DNA of 64,000 nt from BRH-c54 sp032251145 (GCA_032251145.1 JAVVER010000001.1:18263-82262), one strand, 5' to 3'. Positions 26,261-36,065 are shown, numbered from the stretch's first letter. Numbers and translations: made by a program. The notes: generated by a model from the letters alone, not told the origin.

Positions 26261-27324
26261 TTCTCTCGCTCTAATATACCTTTAAAATTATTGATAGATT
26301 TGGTAAACGATTTTCGCATTGCTTCTTTAAACATTCTATTTAAGAAGGTGTTTTTAAAGAAAATATCCATAGAAAGTTTTACCGTATGTTCATTAATAGG
26401 CTCAATAGTGAAAACATGGCTTGAGGTTGGTAAAAAACCTCCATTAATAACCCTTTCGGCATAAATAATTTTGTTGTCTTGGGTGGCTTTGTTTTCTGAG
26501 GTAATTATGTTTAATGAATTAAAAGGCAATAAACATTCGTGTTGTGTTCCAATTCGAGGTACTTTAGTTTGGTCAAACTTTACTTTTTTTAACCCAACAA
26601 TCCATTCTTTTTTTCGGTTGAGGTCTTTTAGTAGTTCATGTGCTTTTTCTAAAGAGGTTTGTATATTGGTTTCAATATGAACAATAGGGTTGTCTATTGC
26701 TATTTCTGGTCTTGGAGCTGGTTCTGGAATTCTGTTCAAAAGTTCTTTTAAATAAGAAAAAAAATAGTTTACCTCTCCCAAATCTTCATAAAACGAATTG
26801 CCTTTAGAAAAATTTTTCCAATTATTAGCTTCGCCATTATCTATTAAACTTTCGGTAATTAATAAATATTCGTGTACCTCTAAATCATTCTTCATCAGCT
26901 TATGCACTTTGGTTACATCTGGTCCCATTAATTGCAGATGACCCACAATATGTCGTTCTACAATGTTGCCATAATGCACCACAAATTTTAAAGTAAGTTC
27001 TTGGGTATGAGAACAAGATCCACAATCACAAATTCGATCTCTTTCATAAAGTTTTAGGTGTTGGTGAAATGCCAAAAACATCTTTTCGCACTGGTCGTAA
27101 ATTTCTTTTACAGATGGTTTTTTACCAACGCGATAAAAAAGTACCGCATCGCCTTCAATTTCGGCAACTTTAAGCCCTAATGTATTGTTTTTAATAATAA
27201 TTTCGAGCAGCTCAGCTACAATGTGTGTTGCATGAATAATCTCAGTATCGTTTACAAAACGAGTAAAACCACTAATATCAGGTATTAGGAGTAAGGATTT
27301 CTTTAAAGTATCGTCTATTTGCAA
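26257..27324 (-). CDS. DUF2652 class III cyclase-like protein with SRPBCC domain
   Basis: 355 residues. The N-terminal domain (about 8-190) follows the class III nucleotidyl cyclase pattern: first metal Asp in LIPDISGFTRF (D16), second in EIEGDAVLFY (D59), and Glu at the purine-specifying position (E55) as in guanylyl cyclases. The later signature is altered: GPDVTKVHK (134-142) has Thr and Lys where Asn and Arg stabilise the transition state. A CDCGSC insertion (99-104) could bind metal. The C-terminal half (about 205-350) is SRPBCC-like, a ligand pocket. Activity is uncertain. It converges on the HD/Pycsar-type gene. Confidence 0.82.
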   Translation of the reverse strand: MQIDDTLKKSLLLIPDISGFTRFVNDTEIIHATHIVAELLEIIIKNNTLGLKVAEIEGDAVLFYRVGKKPSVKEIYDQCEKMFLAFHQHLKLYERDRICDCGSCSHTQELTLKFVVHYGNIVERHIVGHLQLMGPDVTKVHKLMKNDLEVHEYLLITESLIDNGEANNWKNFSKGNSFYEDLGEVNYFFSYLKELLNRIPEPAPRPEIAIDNPIVHIETNIQTSLEKAHELLKDLNRKKEWIVGLKKVKFDQTKVPRIGTQHECLLPFNSLNIITSENKATQDNKIIYAERVINGGFLPTSSHVFTIEPINEHTVKLSMDIFFKNTFLNRMFKEAMRKSFTKSINNFKGILEREN

Positions 27325-27349
27325 AAGAAAAGAGATTAGTTTTAAGTAA

Positions 27350-27357
27350 CAAATTTA
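27350..27357 (-). promoter_or_regulatory. Putative -7 box for the cyclase-like gene
   Basis: The minus strand reads TAAATTTG, 26 bases upstream of the ATG at 27324. No convincing -33 element is seen. Confidence 0.4.
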
Positions 27358-27434
27358 AGCTTATTTCAACTATATAAATGTAATATTGATAGTGAAAAAT
27401 CATTAATATATTATAATAAATAAAATTAACTATA

Positions 27435-29465
27435 ATGAACAAATATTTCGACCGAGAATTAAGTTGGTTATCATTTAATTACAGGGTTTTACAAGAAGCC
27501 ATCAATCCTAAAGTTCCACTAATTGAGCGTATTCGGTTTTTGGCAATATTTTCTTCCAATTTAGATGAGTTTTATCGGGTTCGTGTAGCGTCTTATATGC
27601 ATTTGCTTAAATTACAAGAAATTGAAGGTGTGCCTAAAGACGAAAAAGCAAAAAAACTACTCAAAAAAATTAAAAAGACGGTAAAAAAACAACAGGTTGA
27701 ATTTGGTCATATTTACAGAAATGAACTCATTCCGCTTTTACAAAAAGAAAATATTTTTATTATTAATGATAAAGACGTAACAAAAGAGCAGCAAAAGTTT
27801 TTAGCTCCTTATTTTAACGAAAAAATTAAACCCTTTCTTCAAGTAACAGAGTTAGATGCTAGTGCTACTACATTTTTAAAAGATAAAGGCTTGTACCTTA
27901 CTGTTAGTAGCCAGAATGCCCACAACACTTTTTATTTAATTAATTTACCAACCGATAAAACAGAGCGTTTTATTAAACTACCCACAAACACCAATCAAGA
28001 AATTATTATTTTACTTTCTGATGTGATACGTGTTTTTATTAACGAACTTATTCCAAATTTAAAGAATCCTAATTGTTTTGCCATTAAATTAAGTAGAGAT
28101 GCCGAATTGTATTTAGAGGAAGAAATTGCAGAAACCGTAAAAGGAAAAATATTAAACAGCTTAAACAAACGAAAAATTGGCGACCCCTCTCGTTTTCTAT
28201 ACGATGAAAGCATGCCCAAGGAAACCCTAAAGGTATTGCGAAAATATTTAGGACTAAAAAAAGATGAACTGGTTCCTGGTGGTAGATACCATAATTTTAA
28301 TGATTTTTTTAAACTTCCTATTAAAGGAAATCCTTCACTTTTTTATGACGATTTGCCTACGTTAAAACACCATGAATTAGATAATTACCCCTCCATTTTT
28401 GAAGCCCTTCAGCAAAAAGAATTTGCATTGCATTTTCCATATCAACAATACGACTATGTGCTCAATTTTGTTGAACAAGCCAGTATCGACAATGCGGTGC
28501 TTGAAATAAACATTACCCTTTACCGTGTTGCCAAAGAATCTCGAATTTGTAAAGCATTGATTGTAGCTGCCAAAAATGGAAAAAAAGTTACGGTTTTTAG
28601 TGAATTAAAAGCCCGATTTGATGAAGAGTTAAATATGAAATGGGCAAGTGAAATGAAAGCAGCAGGTGTTAGTGTTATTTATAGTTTTGAGGAGTTGAAA
28701 GTACACTCTAAAATTTGTTTAATTAAACGACAAGAAGGTAAAAAAGTAGTGAACTACGCCTATTTTGGAACAGGTAACTTTAATGAAGATACTTCAAAAA
28801 TTTATTGCGATCATGCTTTATTAACTTCTGATAGTCAATTAACCAGCGAACTAGGAAATGTTTTTAGCTTCTTAAAAGGAGAAATTAAACAGCCTACTTT
28901 TAATCATTTGCTAGTTGCCCCGTTTAATTTACGCCAAGAGTTTGAACACCTAATAGATGCTGAAATTGAACACGTTAAAAACGGAAAAATTGGCAAAATG
29001 GTGCTTAAAATGAATAGCTTGGAAGATAAACAAATGATTAAAAAACTATACGAGGCAAGTAATGCAGGAGTTAAAATAATCATTATTGTAAGAGGTATTT
29101 GTTGTTTAATTCCAGGTGTAGATGGCATGAGCAAAAACATTAAAGTAATTAGTATAATTGACCGATATTTAGAGCATGGAAGAATTTATTTGTTTCATAA
29201 CAATGGCGATGAAAAACTGTATTTGGCTTCGGCAGATTGGATGAAAAGAAACTTAAGTCACAGGGTAGAAGTGGCTTTTCCTGTTTACAACACAACGCTA
29301 AAAAATGAGATAAAGAAATTAATCTCACTTCAACTAAAAGACAATGTAAAAGCAAGAAACCTGAATAGAACACAAAGCAATCCTTATAAAAAATCTACAT
29401 CAACAACCAGCGTGAGAGCTCAATACGATTTTTATGATTATTTAAAGCCCCAATTCCTTTCGTAA
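27435..29465 (+). CDS. ppk1: Polyphosphate kinase 1
   Basis: 676 residues, full length for PPK1, which polymerises ATP gamma-phosphates into polyphosphate reversibly. N-terminal signature FDRELSWLSFNYRVLQEA with SSNLDEFYRVR. The PLD-like catalytic half includes LKVHSKICLI (the autophosphorylated His), YFGTGNFNEDTSKIY and YLEHGRIYLFHN. The end overlaps the convergent lipoprotein gene by 24 bases. The gene starts about 110 bases from the divergent cyclase-like gene. Confidence 0.96.
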   Translation: MNKYFDRELSWLSFNYRVLQEAINPKVPLIERIRFLAIFSSNLDEFYRVRVASYMHLLKLQEIEGVPKDEKAKKLLKKIKKTVKKQQVEFGHIYRNELIPLLQKENIFIINDKDVTKEQQKFLAPYFNEKIKPFLQVTELDASATTFLKDKGLYLTVSSQNAHNTFYLINLPTDKTERFIKLPTNTNQEIIILLSDVIRVFINELIPNLKNPNCFAIKLSRDAELYLEEEIAETVKGKILNSLNKRKIGDPSRFLYDESMPKETLKVLRKYLGLKKDELVPGGRYHNFNDFFKLPIKGNPSLFYDDLPTLKHHELDNYPSIFEALQQKEFALHFPYQQYDYVLNFVEQASIDNAVLEINITLYRVAKESRICKALIVAAKNGKKVTVFSELKARFDEELNMKWASEMKAAGVSVIYSFEELKVHSKICLIKRQEGKKVVNYAYFGTGNFNEDTSKIYCDHALLTSDSQLTSELGNVFSFLKGEIKQPTFNHLLVAPFNLRQEFEHLIDAEIEHVKNGKIGKMVLKMNSLEDKQMIKKLYEASNAGVKIIIIVRGICCLIPGVDGMSKNIKVISIIDRYLEHGRIYLFHNNGDEKLYLASADWMKRNLSHRVEVAFPVYNTTLKNEIKKLISLQLKDNVKARNLNRTQSNPYKKSTSTTSVRAQYDFYDYLKPQFLS

Positions 29466-30341
29466 CAAACTGTCTTTTACTGCATTTTTTGTCCAATAAG
29501 CATTTTTTAGCGTGTTGATTTTGGTTGCTTTGGTGGTTAATTTTTCGGCTTTATCGCCCCAACCACTCACATAAGTTTCTTCCCAACTTTCTATGGCGTA
29601 GGGAAATACATTTTGATAATGAATGGTTAGCGTTCTTTCCAGCTCAGGATAATAAATGCTGTAAATGGTAAGGTTTTTTTCGATTGCAGTAGAAATTTCT
29701 GCACGATAAGCTTTAAGCTCTTTGTGCATTAATCTCACATAAAAAAGAGAAGGAATAAGTTTTGTTTTTCCTGTTGGCAACATTTCAGGGTTGGTTCTTA
29801 TTCTCAACCAAATTTCATCTTCCAATACATCATTCGGGATAGAAGAAGTGTTATCGCCTTCACTTTCAAAATAAGAAAATGAATTAACATTCCATTTATT
29901 TTTTCTTTGGTTGAGTTGAGTAAAAGCATGTCCGCACCACTCTTGAGCCGAACTGGTTGCTTTAATAAGCGGTTTGCTTAAATCATCAATAGGGAGAAAT
30001 AAGGAATTCATCATAGAATACGGGTAAATTCCGGTATTGAATTTCTTGGTAAAATTTAGTTTTAATACCAAAAAATCGTTTGGTGTTGGATTATCGGCTT
30101 TTACTTGTTTTTCTTTTGAAAACGGTTCGGTAACATAAATTAATACGGCATTTCCCTGTCGGATTTCTCCGTAACGAGCTTGTTCCAATTTATAGGAAGT
30201 AATTTCTGCTTCGTTGTTAAACCAATAGTTGTTAAAAGCGGTTGATGTTTTTTCAATAATTTCAGTTTGCTTTTCGGGATTAGTAAAGCTACAAGCCGAT
30301 AACAAGCCTATGATAGTAATAAATTTTAGTGTTGATTTCAT
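29442..30341 (-). CDS. Conserved Bacteroidota lipoprotein of unknown function
   Basis: 299 residues with a signal peptide and lipobox (LLSACSF, Cys about residue 17). No catalytic motif recognised. Conserved-looking phrases include YWFNNEAEITSYKLEQARYGE, KLNFTKKFNTGIYPYSMM and AQEWCGHAFTQLNQ. Similar proteins are sometimes labelled septum formation inhibitor Maf in databases, but nothing here resembles the Maf pyrophosphatase. It follows the LpxR-like gene by 14 bases (minus strand) and is probably part of the envelope operon. Confidence 0.7.
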   Translation of the reverse strand: MKSTLKFITIIGLLSACSFTNPEKQTEIIEKTSTAFNNYWFNNEAEITSYKLEQARYGEIRQGNAVLIYVTEPFSKEKQVKADNPTPNDFLVLKLNFTKKFNTGIYPYSMMNSLFLPIDDLSKPLIKATSSAQEWCGHAFTQLNQRKNKWNVNSFSYFESEGDNTSSIPNDVLEDEIWLRIRTNPEMLPTGKTKLIPSLFYVRLMHKELKAYRAEISTAIEKNLTIYSIYYPELERTLTIHYQNVFPYAIESWEETYVSGWGDKAEKLTTKATKINTLKNAYWTKNAVKDSLLRKELGL

Positions 30342-30355
30342 AAAAAATGGTTAGA

Positions 30356-31330
30356 TTATATTTTCAAAATTAAGCCTAAACTTCCGTAATAAAAATGCCT
30401 TCCTCTGGTAGTTTCTGCAGTAATTAAATGGTGCCTAAAAAAAGTGGTAAATCTTTTTCTCGAAAAATTAATAGCTGCGGAAACATCTACATTTACTCGG
30501 TGCATACCTTCTGTATTCATGTTATTATTTTCTCCAAAAAATCGTCCTTGTATGGTTGCTTTGTAGCCCCAAGTTACCAAATGAGCCCCGAAATCTAAAA
30601 AAAATTCACTTTCCGGTGGCGTGTCATTATGTGTTAAGTTGGTATTGTAAAAAAAGGTATTTTCTATGCTGTTAAACTTTCCGAAACGCCCCATAAAACC
30701 TTGTTTAAAATAAGTAGCTTGCGTTCCCAAACTGGCACTTGTTTGCGAATGAATGTCAAATTTTCCAAACGATAGTAAAGGAAGATTAAACCCTACTCCA
30801 ATGTTTGCTGCCACTTCATTTTGCACTTGGTTGTCCCATGCTTCAAACTTGGGATTGTTAATTAACACATGAAAATTATCTTGTAATTTTTCAGCTCCTG
30901 AAGCAGGTCCTAAAATGCCAATAGTTAAACTAATAAACGTAAGTGATTTTTGATTAGCGATAGTAATTTTATTCTCGGCAAATAACCAACCTGCATACGG
31001 TCTGTCAAATTCTACAAAAACACCATTTACTTTTTTATCACGATCTTGGTCGGAGGTGTAGCCTTCTATTCCTGCATGCCAGTTTACTATTACTTTTTCT
31101 AAATTCGGTTTTAGTTTTTTAGCTAATTCAACTATTTTGCTATCATTTTTAGCTAGTTTTCTATAATCGAAATGCAATCCAAAAGAGTAATACCTGTCGG
31201 CAACTTTTCGTTTAAAAGTTAAAATATCATTGTCTTTTTGAAGCTGAATTTCTTGGTCGTACATTTTCTTCTGAGCCCACAAATCAGAGCTGAGTAATAA
31301 GAGTAAGATGCCAATAAATCTAAATTTCAT
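30356..31330 (-). CDS. LpxR-like lipid A 3'-O-deacylase (outer membrane)
   Basis: 324 residues with a signal peptide ending DLWAQ. Hallmarks of the LpxR/DUF2219 barrel: Asn-Asp in LQKDNDILTF, YYSFG, EGYTSDQDRD, DRPYAGWLF, GILGPASGAEKLQ and FEAWDNQVQNE. LpxR removes the 3' acyloxyacyl chain of lipid A on the outer-membrane surface using a Ca2+-dependent His/Ser-type site. Its position between PAP2 and lipoprotein genes fits lipid A remodelling. Confidence 0.85.
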   Translation of the reverse strand: MKFRFIGILLLLLSSDLWAQKKMYDQEIQLQKDNDILTFKRKVADRYYSFGLHFDYRKLAKNDSKIVELAKKLKPNLEKVIVNWHAGIEGYTSDQDRDKKVNGVFVEFDRPYAGWLFAENKITIANQKSLTFISLTIGILGPASGAEKLQDNFHVLINNPKFEAWDNQVQNEVAANIGVGFNLPLLSFGKFDIHSQTSASLGTQATYFKQGFMGRFGKFNSIENTFFYNTNLTHNDTPPESEFFLDFGAHLVTWGYKATIQGRFFGENNNMNTEGMHRVNVDVSAAINFSRKRFTTFFRHHLITAETTRGRHFYYGSLGLILKI

Positions 31331-31349
31331 TTTTTATCTAAATATATAT

Positions 31350-32237
31350 TTACAGTTTCCAATTTAATGTTAACCCTGTAGCATTTCCATACCTAAATGG
31401 AGCAACAGACAAATTAGATTCTTTGTTTTTCTTTTTATGTAAATGTGGCACTAACCAACCCACAGAAGCACCAATGGCATAGCCAACAATTACATCGGAA
31501 GGAAAATGGTTTCCGGCATCTACCCTAAGATAAGCCATAGCGGCTGGAAGTGTTAAAGCAACTGTCCAAATTCCAACGCCAACTCCTTTTCTCATGTTAG
31601 GATGATAATCATGAATTACCTTAGCCATAAAAACAGAGAAAGCTGCGGTTTGTGCCGTATGTCCCGAAAAAAAAGATAACCTGCTGTTAGATGCTGTTCT
31701 AGCATCAAAAGAAAATTTGTCGCTATAAACTAATGGTCGGGTTCTGTTAAAGGTATATTTTGCATTCATGGTTAGCCCAGATGTTATGGCAAATACTTCA
31801 ACTGCCATTATTCCAAGTCGTCCAATATCTTTTCCAGTGTGGTGATTGCTAAAAAAGAATAGAGGTAAGGCTAATTCCGAATAGAGTAAAATATCACTTA
31901 GTTTTTTAGAGCTTTTATCATCATTGTAAATAGCAACTCTGTCAAAACGATTTACTTCATCAGGATTTAATTGGTTCAGCTCATTAAGAGTAAAAGCTGA
32001 TTTTCCGTTATATTCTCTTAAAATTAACCCAGAACTAAGTAAACCTATACCAGCAACAAAAAATGGAATTTCTTTTTTAAAATTTATCTCATAAGGCGAT
32101 TCGTTGGTGTGTTCGCCATTGACGCAATAGTTACAAATATGACCTGTTTTATTCAAGTTTACATCCTGAGCTTTTAGCTGACTAAAAAGCGTTAAAATAG
32201 ACGTAAGTGTTAAAATTATTTTTTTAATTCTATACAT
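31350..32237 (-). CDS. PAP2-family phosphatase
   Basis: About 295 residues from the ATG at 32237, which begins a plausible signal or first helix (MYRIKKIILTLTSILTLFSQ). The ATG at 32273 belongs to a dispersed repeat and is rejected. The three PAP2 motifs are present: KYTFNRTRP, SFFSGHT (a PSGH variant) and YLRVDAGNHFPSD. It removes phosphate from lipid phosphates such as undecaprenyl pyrophosphate or lipid A. The C-terminal stretch ends TGLTLNWKL, beta-like. It lies between LpxR and the first giant phosphoesterase gene. Confidence 0.88.
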   Translation of the reverse strand: MYRIKKIILTLTSILTLFSQLKAQDVNLNKTGHICNYCVNGEHTNESPYEINFKKEIPFFVAGIGLLSSGLILREYNGKSAFTLNELNQLNPDEVNRFDRVAIYNDDKSSKKLSDILLYSELALPLFFFSNHHTGKDIGRLGIMAVEVFAITSGLTMNAKYTFNRTRPLVYSDKFSFDARTASNSRLSFFSGHTAQTAAFSVFMAKVIHDYHPNMRKGVGVGIWTVALTLPAAMAYLRVDAGNHFPSDVIVGYAIGASVGWLVPHLHKKKNKESNLSVAPFRYGNATGLTLNWKL

Positions 32238-32259
32238 AGTTATTATAGTTTTACTATTT

Positions 32260-32327
32260 CTTTTTCCTACCATTTAGGCATTAAGATTATTAAGGTTTGT
32301 TTTTAATGGTTCTTAATTTCTTAATGG
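32260..32327 (-). repeat. Dispersed ATTAAG/CTTAAT hairpin repeat, copy B
   Basis: Read on the minus strand it begins CCATTAAGAAATTAAGAACC and ends ATCTTAATGCCTAAATGGT, oriented towards the PAP2 start codon 23 bases away. Confidence 0.7.
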
Positions 32328-32336
32328 TTATTTAAT

Positions 32337-35300
32337 TTAAAACAAAAATCCCATTTTAAGTATAAATAAATTTTCTTCTGACGAAACAGCGTAAGAAGCA
32401 TTAATTACCAACATATCAAAAGGACTCATCCAAACACCGCCACCAACACTGTTGTGCCATTTGGTTGATGTATCGTTGCTTGTCCAAACTCTACCTAAAT
32501 CAAAAAAACCAAGTACGCCCAATTGACCAGGAAATAAATACGATTTAAAATTGGTGAGTTTTATGCGTAAATCCTGATTAAAAGTTAAACTACTTCTTCC
32601 CGAAAAGCGATCTCTTCTAAACCCTCTTAAATCGCCATTACGGTGGTTCCTGTTTTGAGCCCCAATGGTTGCTGCTTGAAAAAATTCAAATTTATCCACC
32701 AAATGAACGCCTTTTACATTGGAAGAAAAAACCACATTTTTTCCGAAAGGCAAATACATGGCAAATTGCGACTCTAACCTTCCAAAATGTAAACTTGCAT
32801 TTTCTGCTTCTCTTTCCCAACTTCCGCTAACATGAAAATTAATTCCTCGTGTAGGGATTACTTTACTATCGGTATTATTGAAAGAATATTGTAATTCCAT
32901 GCCTAAATAATTTCGTGCTGAAAGGCTGCTTACATAATTGGAAGCTAAATCGCTTGTTATAAATCTATCTTCAGACGCCTCTACATCAATGTGTTGGTAT
33001 TTTGGTCCAAATTTAATTTCATTAAATTTCCCTACATTATGCACCAACATTGGTTGAAATTTAATTTCGTTAAATCGCACTAAGTGAAATGAGTTGTCTT
33101 CGCCATTTACTACTTGAGTTTCGTTACCTAAACCATAAAAATTAGTGGTACTATTGGGGGCGTTTACAGACGCATCAATATCTAAGTCTAATTTTTTAAT
33201 TAAATCAACAAATTTTCCATCATATTCAATATTAAAGCTATTGGTCTTCAACGCTCTATTGGCAACAAACCGATTAAAATGAGCATAAGGTTTTTTTCTA
33301 AATCCGTGTTTGGTAATGGCAACTCCACCACCTAAAAACAAGCCATCATCAATATTATAACCTACAAATAATTGTGGAATAAGCATATCGTATTTAAACT
33401 CTTTCCTGTCGTATTCGTTAATCATTTTTTGATGCGAAACCAAGTTTTTTAATTCGTTGTTTTTTTCGCAAACTACTATGTTTTCTTCTTTTTTAGTATC
33501 ATAATATTTTGTTTTTTTACGAAGTCCTTTTACGTTAGAAATGTCGGTAATTTCATCGTTGCCTTCTCCGCCAATTATTCGCACTAAAATTCCTTTGTTC
33601 ACTTCTCCTTCTATGGTAAAAACATCTTTTCCGCCCAAGCCATAAATGCGTATTTCTTTGGTTTCAAAACGATTAAAATCTCTGCTGTAATACAAACTGC
33701 CTTTTTCTCCTTTTTTTAGGTGATATACTTTTACAGAAGTGATGGTATCATTTACTCTAACAATTTCAAATTTTTCAGCTTTATTACTTCCCACCACATT
33801 TACGTGTTTTGCCAGTACATAATAATATCTTTCGGCAAATTCTTGTAATTTATCTCTTCTCGAAAGCAATTTTGCAGTAATTTCTTCGCCATCAAGTTTA
33901 TAAATGGTATCGGGCCAGAGTTTAATGGCATTAATAATCACACTATCGGTTAAGTTTTGTTGCATTTCGGCAGCCAAATCAAGCCATTCTTGTTTGTCTA
34001 ACCGAGTTAAAAATGAACGGTCGATGTATCTTCCATTAAAATTCATCCCACTAATATCACGAATATCGTAATCGAAATGCTGGAGTTTCCGAACCACCCA
34101 TTTTCTTCCTGCCAAACGAGGAATTAAGCCATCAAACTTTACAAAAGCTTGGTCTCTATCTCTCGGAATTGGAATGTAGTATTTGTTGTTATCAATTAAA
34201 TGGCTGCAATGCTCATGGTTTTCTTTTGCACAAGTATATTCAGCCCAACGCCATTGGTCTTCGTGCCTGTCCCAATCGCCAATAAGCATATCAAACAAAC
34301 GATTTCGGAGCATTTCTTCCTCATCAACAACAAAATTATGATCATCTAACACCTTATGAATTAATTTTTGAGAATTGATGGCATTGGTGGTGTAACCAAA
34401 GTTTCCGGTTGAAGAAACATCTTTGGCAGCACGTTGCTCAAACAACATGAGTTGGTTGGCAAAATCTTCACGATATTCCAACAAGTGAGGGTCGTTTGGC
34501 ACAGCAACTAGCTGTGGTTTAGAATGTAAAATACCCACTGCTTCTGCCATTGGCGGAATAACAAAAGCACTGTAAGGATGAGCAGTAGAAATTTGATCTT
34601 GCACCACTTCGGCAGCTGCGGTATTTCTTAATTCTTCGGGCAATGCTGCTGATGGGTCTTTTTGTATGGATCGAAAAACATATTCGTTGCCATTTTCGGC
34701 TTTTAATCGGAGCGATTTAGTTTGTTGTCCGCCACCTCGCTGAATTGGTGTTAAACCTCCATAGGTATTATGAATGTCAATTGTTGGCACTTCAACAGGA
34801 GTTTGCCATGCTTTTCGGTAATGTTCGCCCAGCAAAAACTTTTTCATAAAACTTGCTTCATAGTTTTCACCTGGGATTAATGTCATTGTTTTTGGAATAC
34901 TTAATGTATCGGTAATATCAACATCTTCTTTACTTTCTTTTTGCTTTGCTTCAACCAAAATTTTGCTAAAAATAAGTTCCGATTTTTCGTTGGAAATTTG
35001 CCACGTTTCCATTAAAACAGCACCAGAATTAAGTACAATTAATTTAAAAAAACCTTTTTCTTCGGCAGAAAAATCAGGTGTTTTTAGTTGCTTAACGGGT
35101 GTTGTTTTACTTCCCGAACCACTTACAATATAATGGTGGTTTTGTTGTTCTGTTTTATCAAAATATTGCAAATTATGTTCATGCCCGGCAGCATAAATCA
35201 GGTTTGGATGAAATTTAAAAACGTGCTGCAGTTCGCTAATCATTTCTTGGTATTCGGCATGGTTTACATCTTGCAGATTGCCAATTTTTTTGCGATACAA

Positions 35301-36065
35301 AGGATAAATTGATCCTAAAATAGGCAGCGGAAGGTATAAATTTTTATTAAGATTAGTAAGTGGAAAAAGATGATCGGAAAAAGTAGCATAACCATTGTGT
35401 TCGCCTTTAGTCATTAACGGATGATGCCCTACAATTAAAACGGTTTTGTCCGTATTTTCTTCTAAAATGTCTTTAATACTTGCAATTACATCGGCTTTGG
35501 TTTCTTCATCACAAGCTCCAGTTTCTATAGGCCCTTTTTCGTATTGATGCAGCCACCACTGTGTGTCAATGGCAATAATCACCATTTTTTTACTTATTTT
35601 TACTTTGTATGGGCCTGGACAGCCTCTTTCGGGAATTAACACGTCTTTTACATTAAAAGCATTTTCTAAATATTTTTGTTGATGATTGATATAGCTCAAT
35701 CCGTTGCGATTACCTTGGTTCCAATCGTGATTGCCTGGAATAAAATAAATGGTTGACTTTAGCTCTTTTAACCGATTGATTTGATAATCAATTATCGCTT
35801 TAGCTTGTTCGTGATTTTTTTTGTTTTTTGGCGGAATTCCATTTGGATAAACATTATCTCCCAAAAAGAAAATGGTGCTTTTTTCTTCAATGGTTTTTGC
35901 TTGTTGAATTAATTCATTAAAAACGGCTTGTGTTTTTTCTTTTGGTTCACCAGCATCGCCTACTAAAAAGATAACATGATCAATACTGTCTTTATGTTGA
36001 GTAAAGGCTTTGCTAATTAGTAAAAAACTAAAAAAGAGGAGTGTGATATGATGTTTCGTGTTCAA
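32337..36065 (-). CDS. Giant fusion, paralogue 1: phosphoesterase / kinase-like / Omp85-type barrel
   Basis: 1,242 residues with signal peptide 1-22. Residues 28-360 are a calcineurin-like phosphoesterase with every metal ligand kept: D37 (VGDAG), GDN 69-71, GNHD 111-114, GHHP 213-216, GHEH 294-297. Residues ~400-790 form a conserved middle domain with RGGGQQTKSLRL, EYVFRSIQKD, GDWDRH (596-601) and IPRDRDQAF (636-638). These resemble the catalytic and metal-binding motifs of HipA/CotH/FAM20-type kinases. From ~870 a 16-strand-like barrel has the Omp85 loop-6 phrase LRGFRRDRFSG and a terminal Phe. Substrate unknown. It is the only copy with both candidate active sites complete. Confidence 0.82.
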   Translation of the reverse strand: MNTKHHITLLFFSFLLISKAFTQHKDSIDHVIFLVGDAGEPKEKTQAVFNELIQQAKTIEEKSTIFFLGDNVYPNGIPPKNKKNHEQAKAIIDYQINRLKELKSTIYFIPGNHDWNQGNRNGLSYINHQQKYLENAFNVKDVLIPERGCPGPYKVKISKKMVIIAIDTQWWLHQYEKGPIETGACDEETKADVIASIKDILEENTDKTVLIVGHHPLMTKGEHNGYATFSDHLFPLTNLNKNLYLPLPILGSIYPLYRKKIGNLQDVNHAEYQEMISELQHVFKFHPNLIYAAGHEHNLQYFDKTEQQNHHYIVSGSGSKTTPVKQLKTPDFSAEEKGFFKLIVLNSGAVLMETWQISNEKSELIFSKILVEAKQKESKEDVDITDTLSIPKTMTLIPGENYEASFMKKFLLGEHYRKAWQTPVEVPTIDIHNTYGGLTPIQRGGGQQTKSLRLKAENGNEYVFRSIQKDPSAALPEELRNTAAAEVVQDQISTAHPYSAFVIPPMAEAVGILHSKPQLVAVPNDPHLLEYREDFANQLMLFEQRAAKDVSSTGNFGYTTNAINSQKLIHKVLDDHNFVVDEEEMLRNRLFDMLIGDWDRHEDQWRWAEYTCAKENHEHCSHLIDNNKYYIPIPRDRDQAFVKFDGLIPRLAGRKWVVRKLQHFDYDIRDISGMNFNGRYIDRSFLTRLDKQEWLDLAAEMQQNLTDSVIINAIKLWPDTIYKLDGEEITAKLLSRRDKLQEFAERYYYVLAKHVNVVGSNKAEKFEIVRVNDTITSVKVYHLKKGEKGSLYYSRDFNRFETKEIRIYGLGGKDVFTIEGEVNKGILVRIIGGEGNDEITDISNVKGLRKKTKYYDTKKEENIVVCEKNNELKNLVSHQKMINEYDRKEFKYDMLIPQLFVGYNIDDGLFLGGGVAITKHGFRKKPYAHFNRFVANRALKTNSFNIEYDGKFVDLIKKLDLDIDASVNAPNSTTNFYGLGNETQVVNGEDNSFHLVRFNEIKFQPMLVHNVGKFNEIKFGPKYQHIDVEASEDRFITSDLASNYVSSLSARNYLGMELQYSFNNTDSKVIPTRGINFHVSGSWEREAENASLHFGRLESQFAMYLPFGKNVVFSSNVKGVHLVDKFEFFQAATIGAQNRNHRNGDLRGFRRDRFSGRSSLTFNQDLRIKLTNFKSYLFPGQLGVLGFFDLGRVWTSNDTSTKWHNSVGGGVWMSPFDMLVINASYAVSSEENLFILKMGFLF

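Noticed and set aside
25109..27324. A canonical Pycsar anti-phage operon
   Set aside because: The genes converge and do not form an operon, the cyclase has altered catalytic residues, and the effector has an extra HD domain, so only a Pycsar-related label is justified.
29442..30341. Maf septum inhibitor label for the lipoprotein
   Set aside because: No Maf pyrophosphatase motif is present, and the protein is a lipoprotein.
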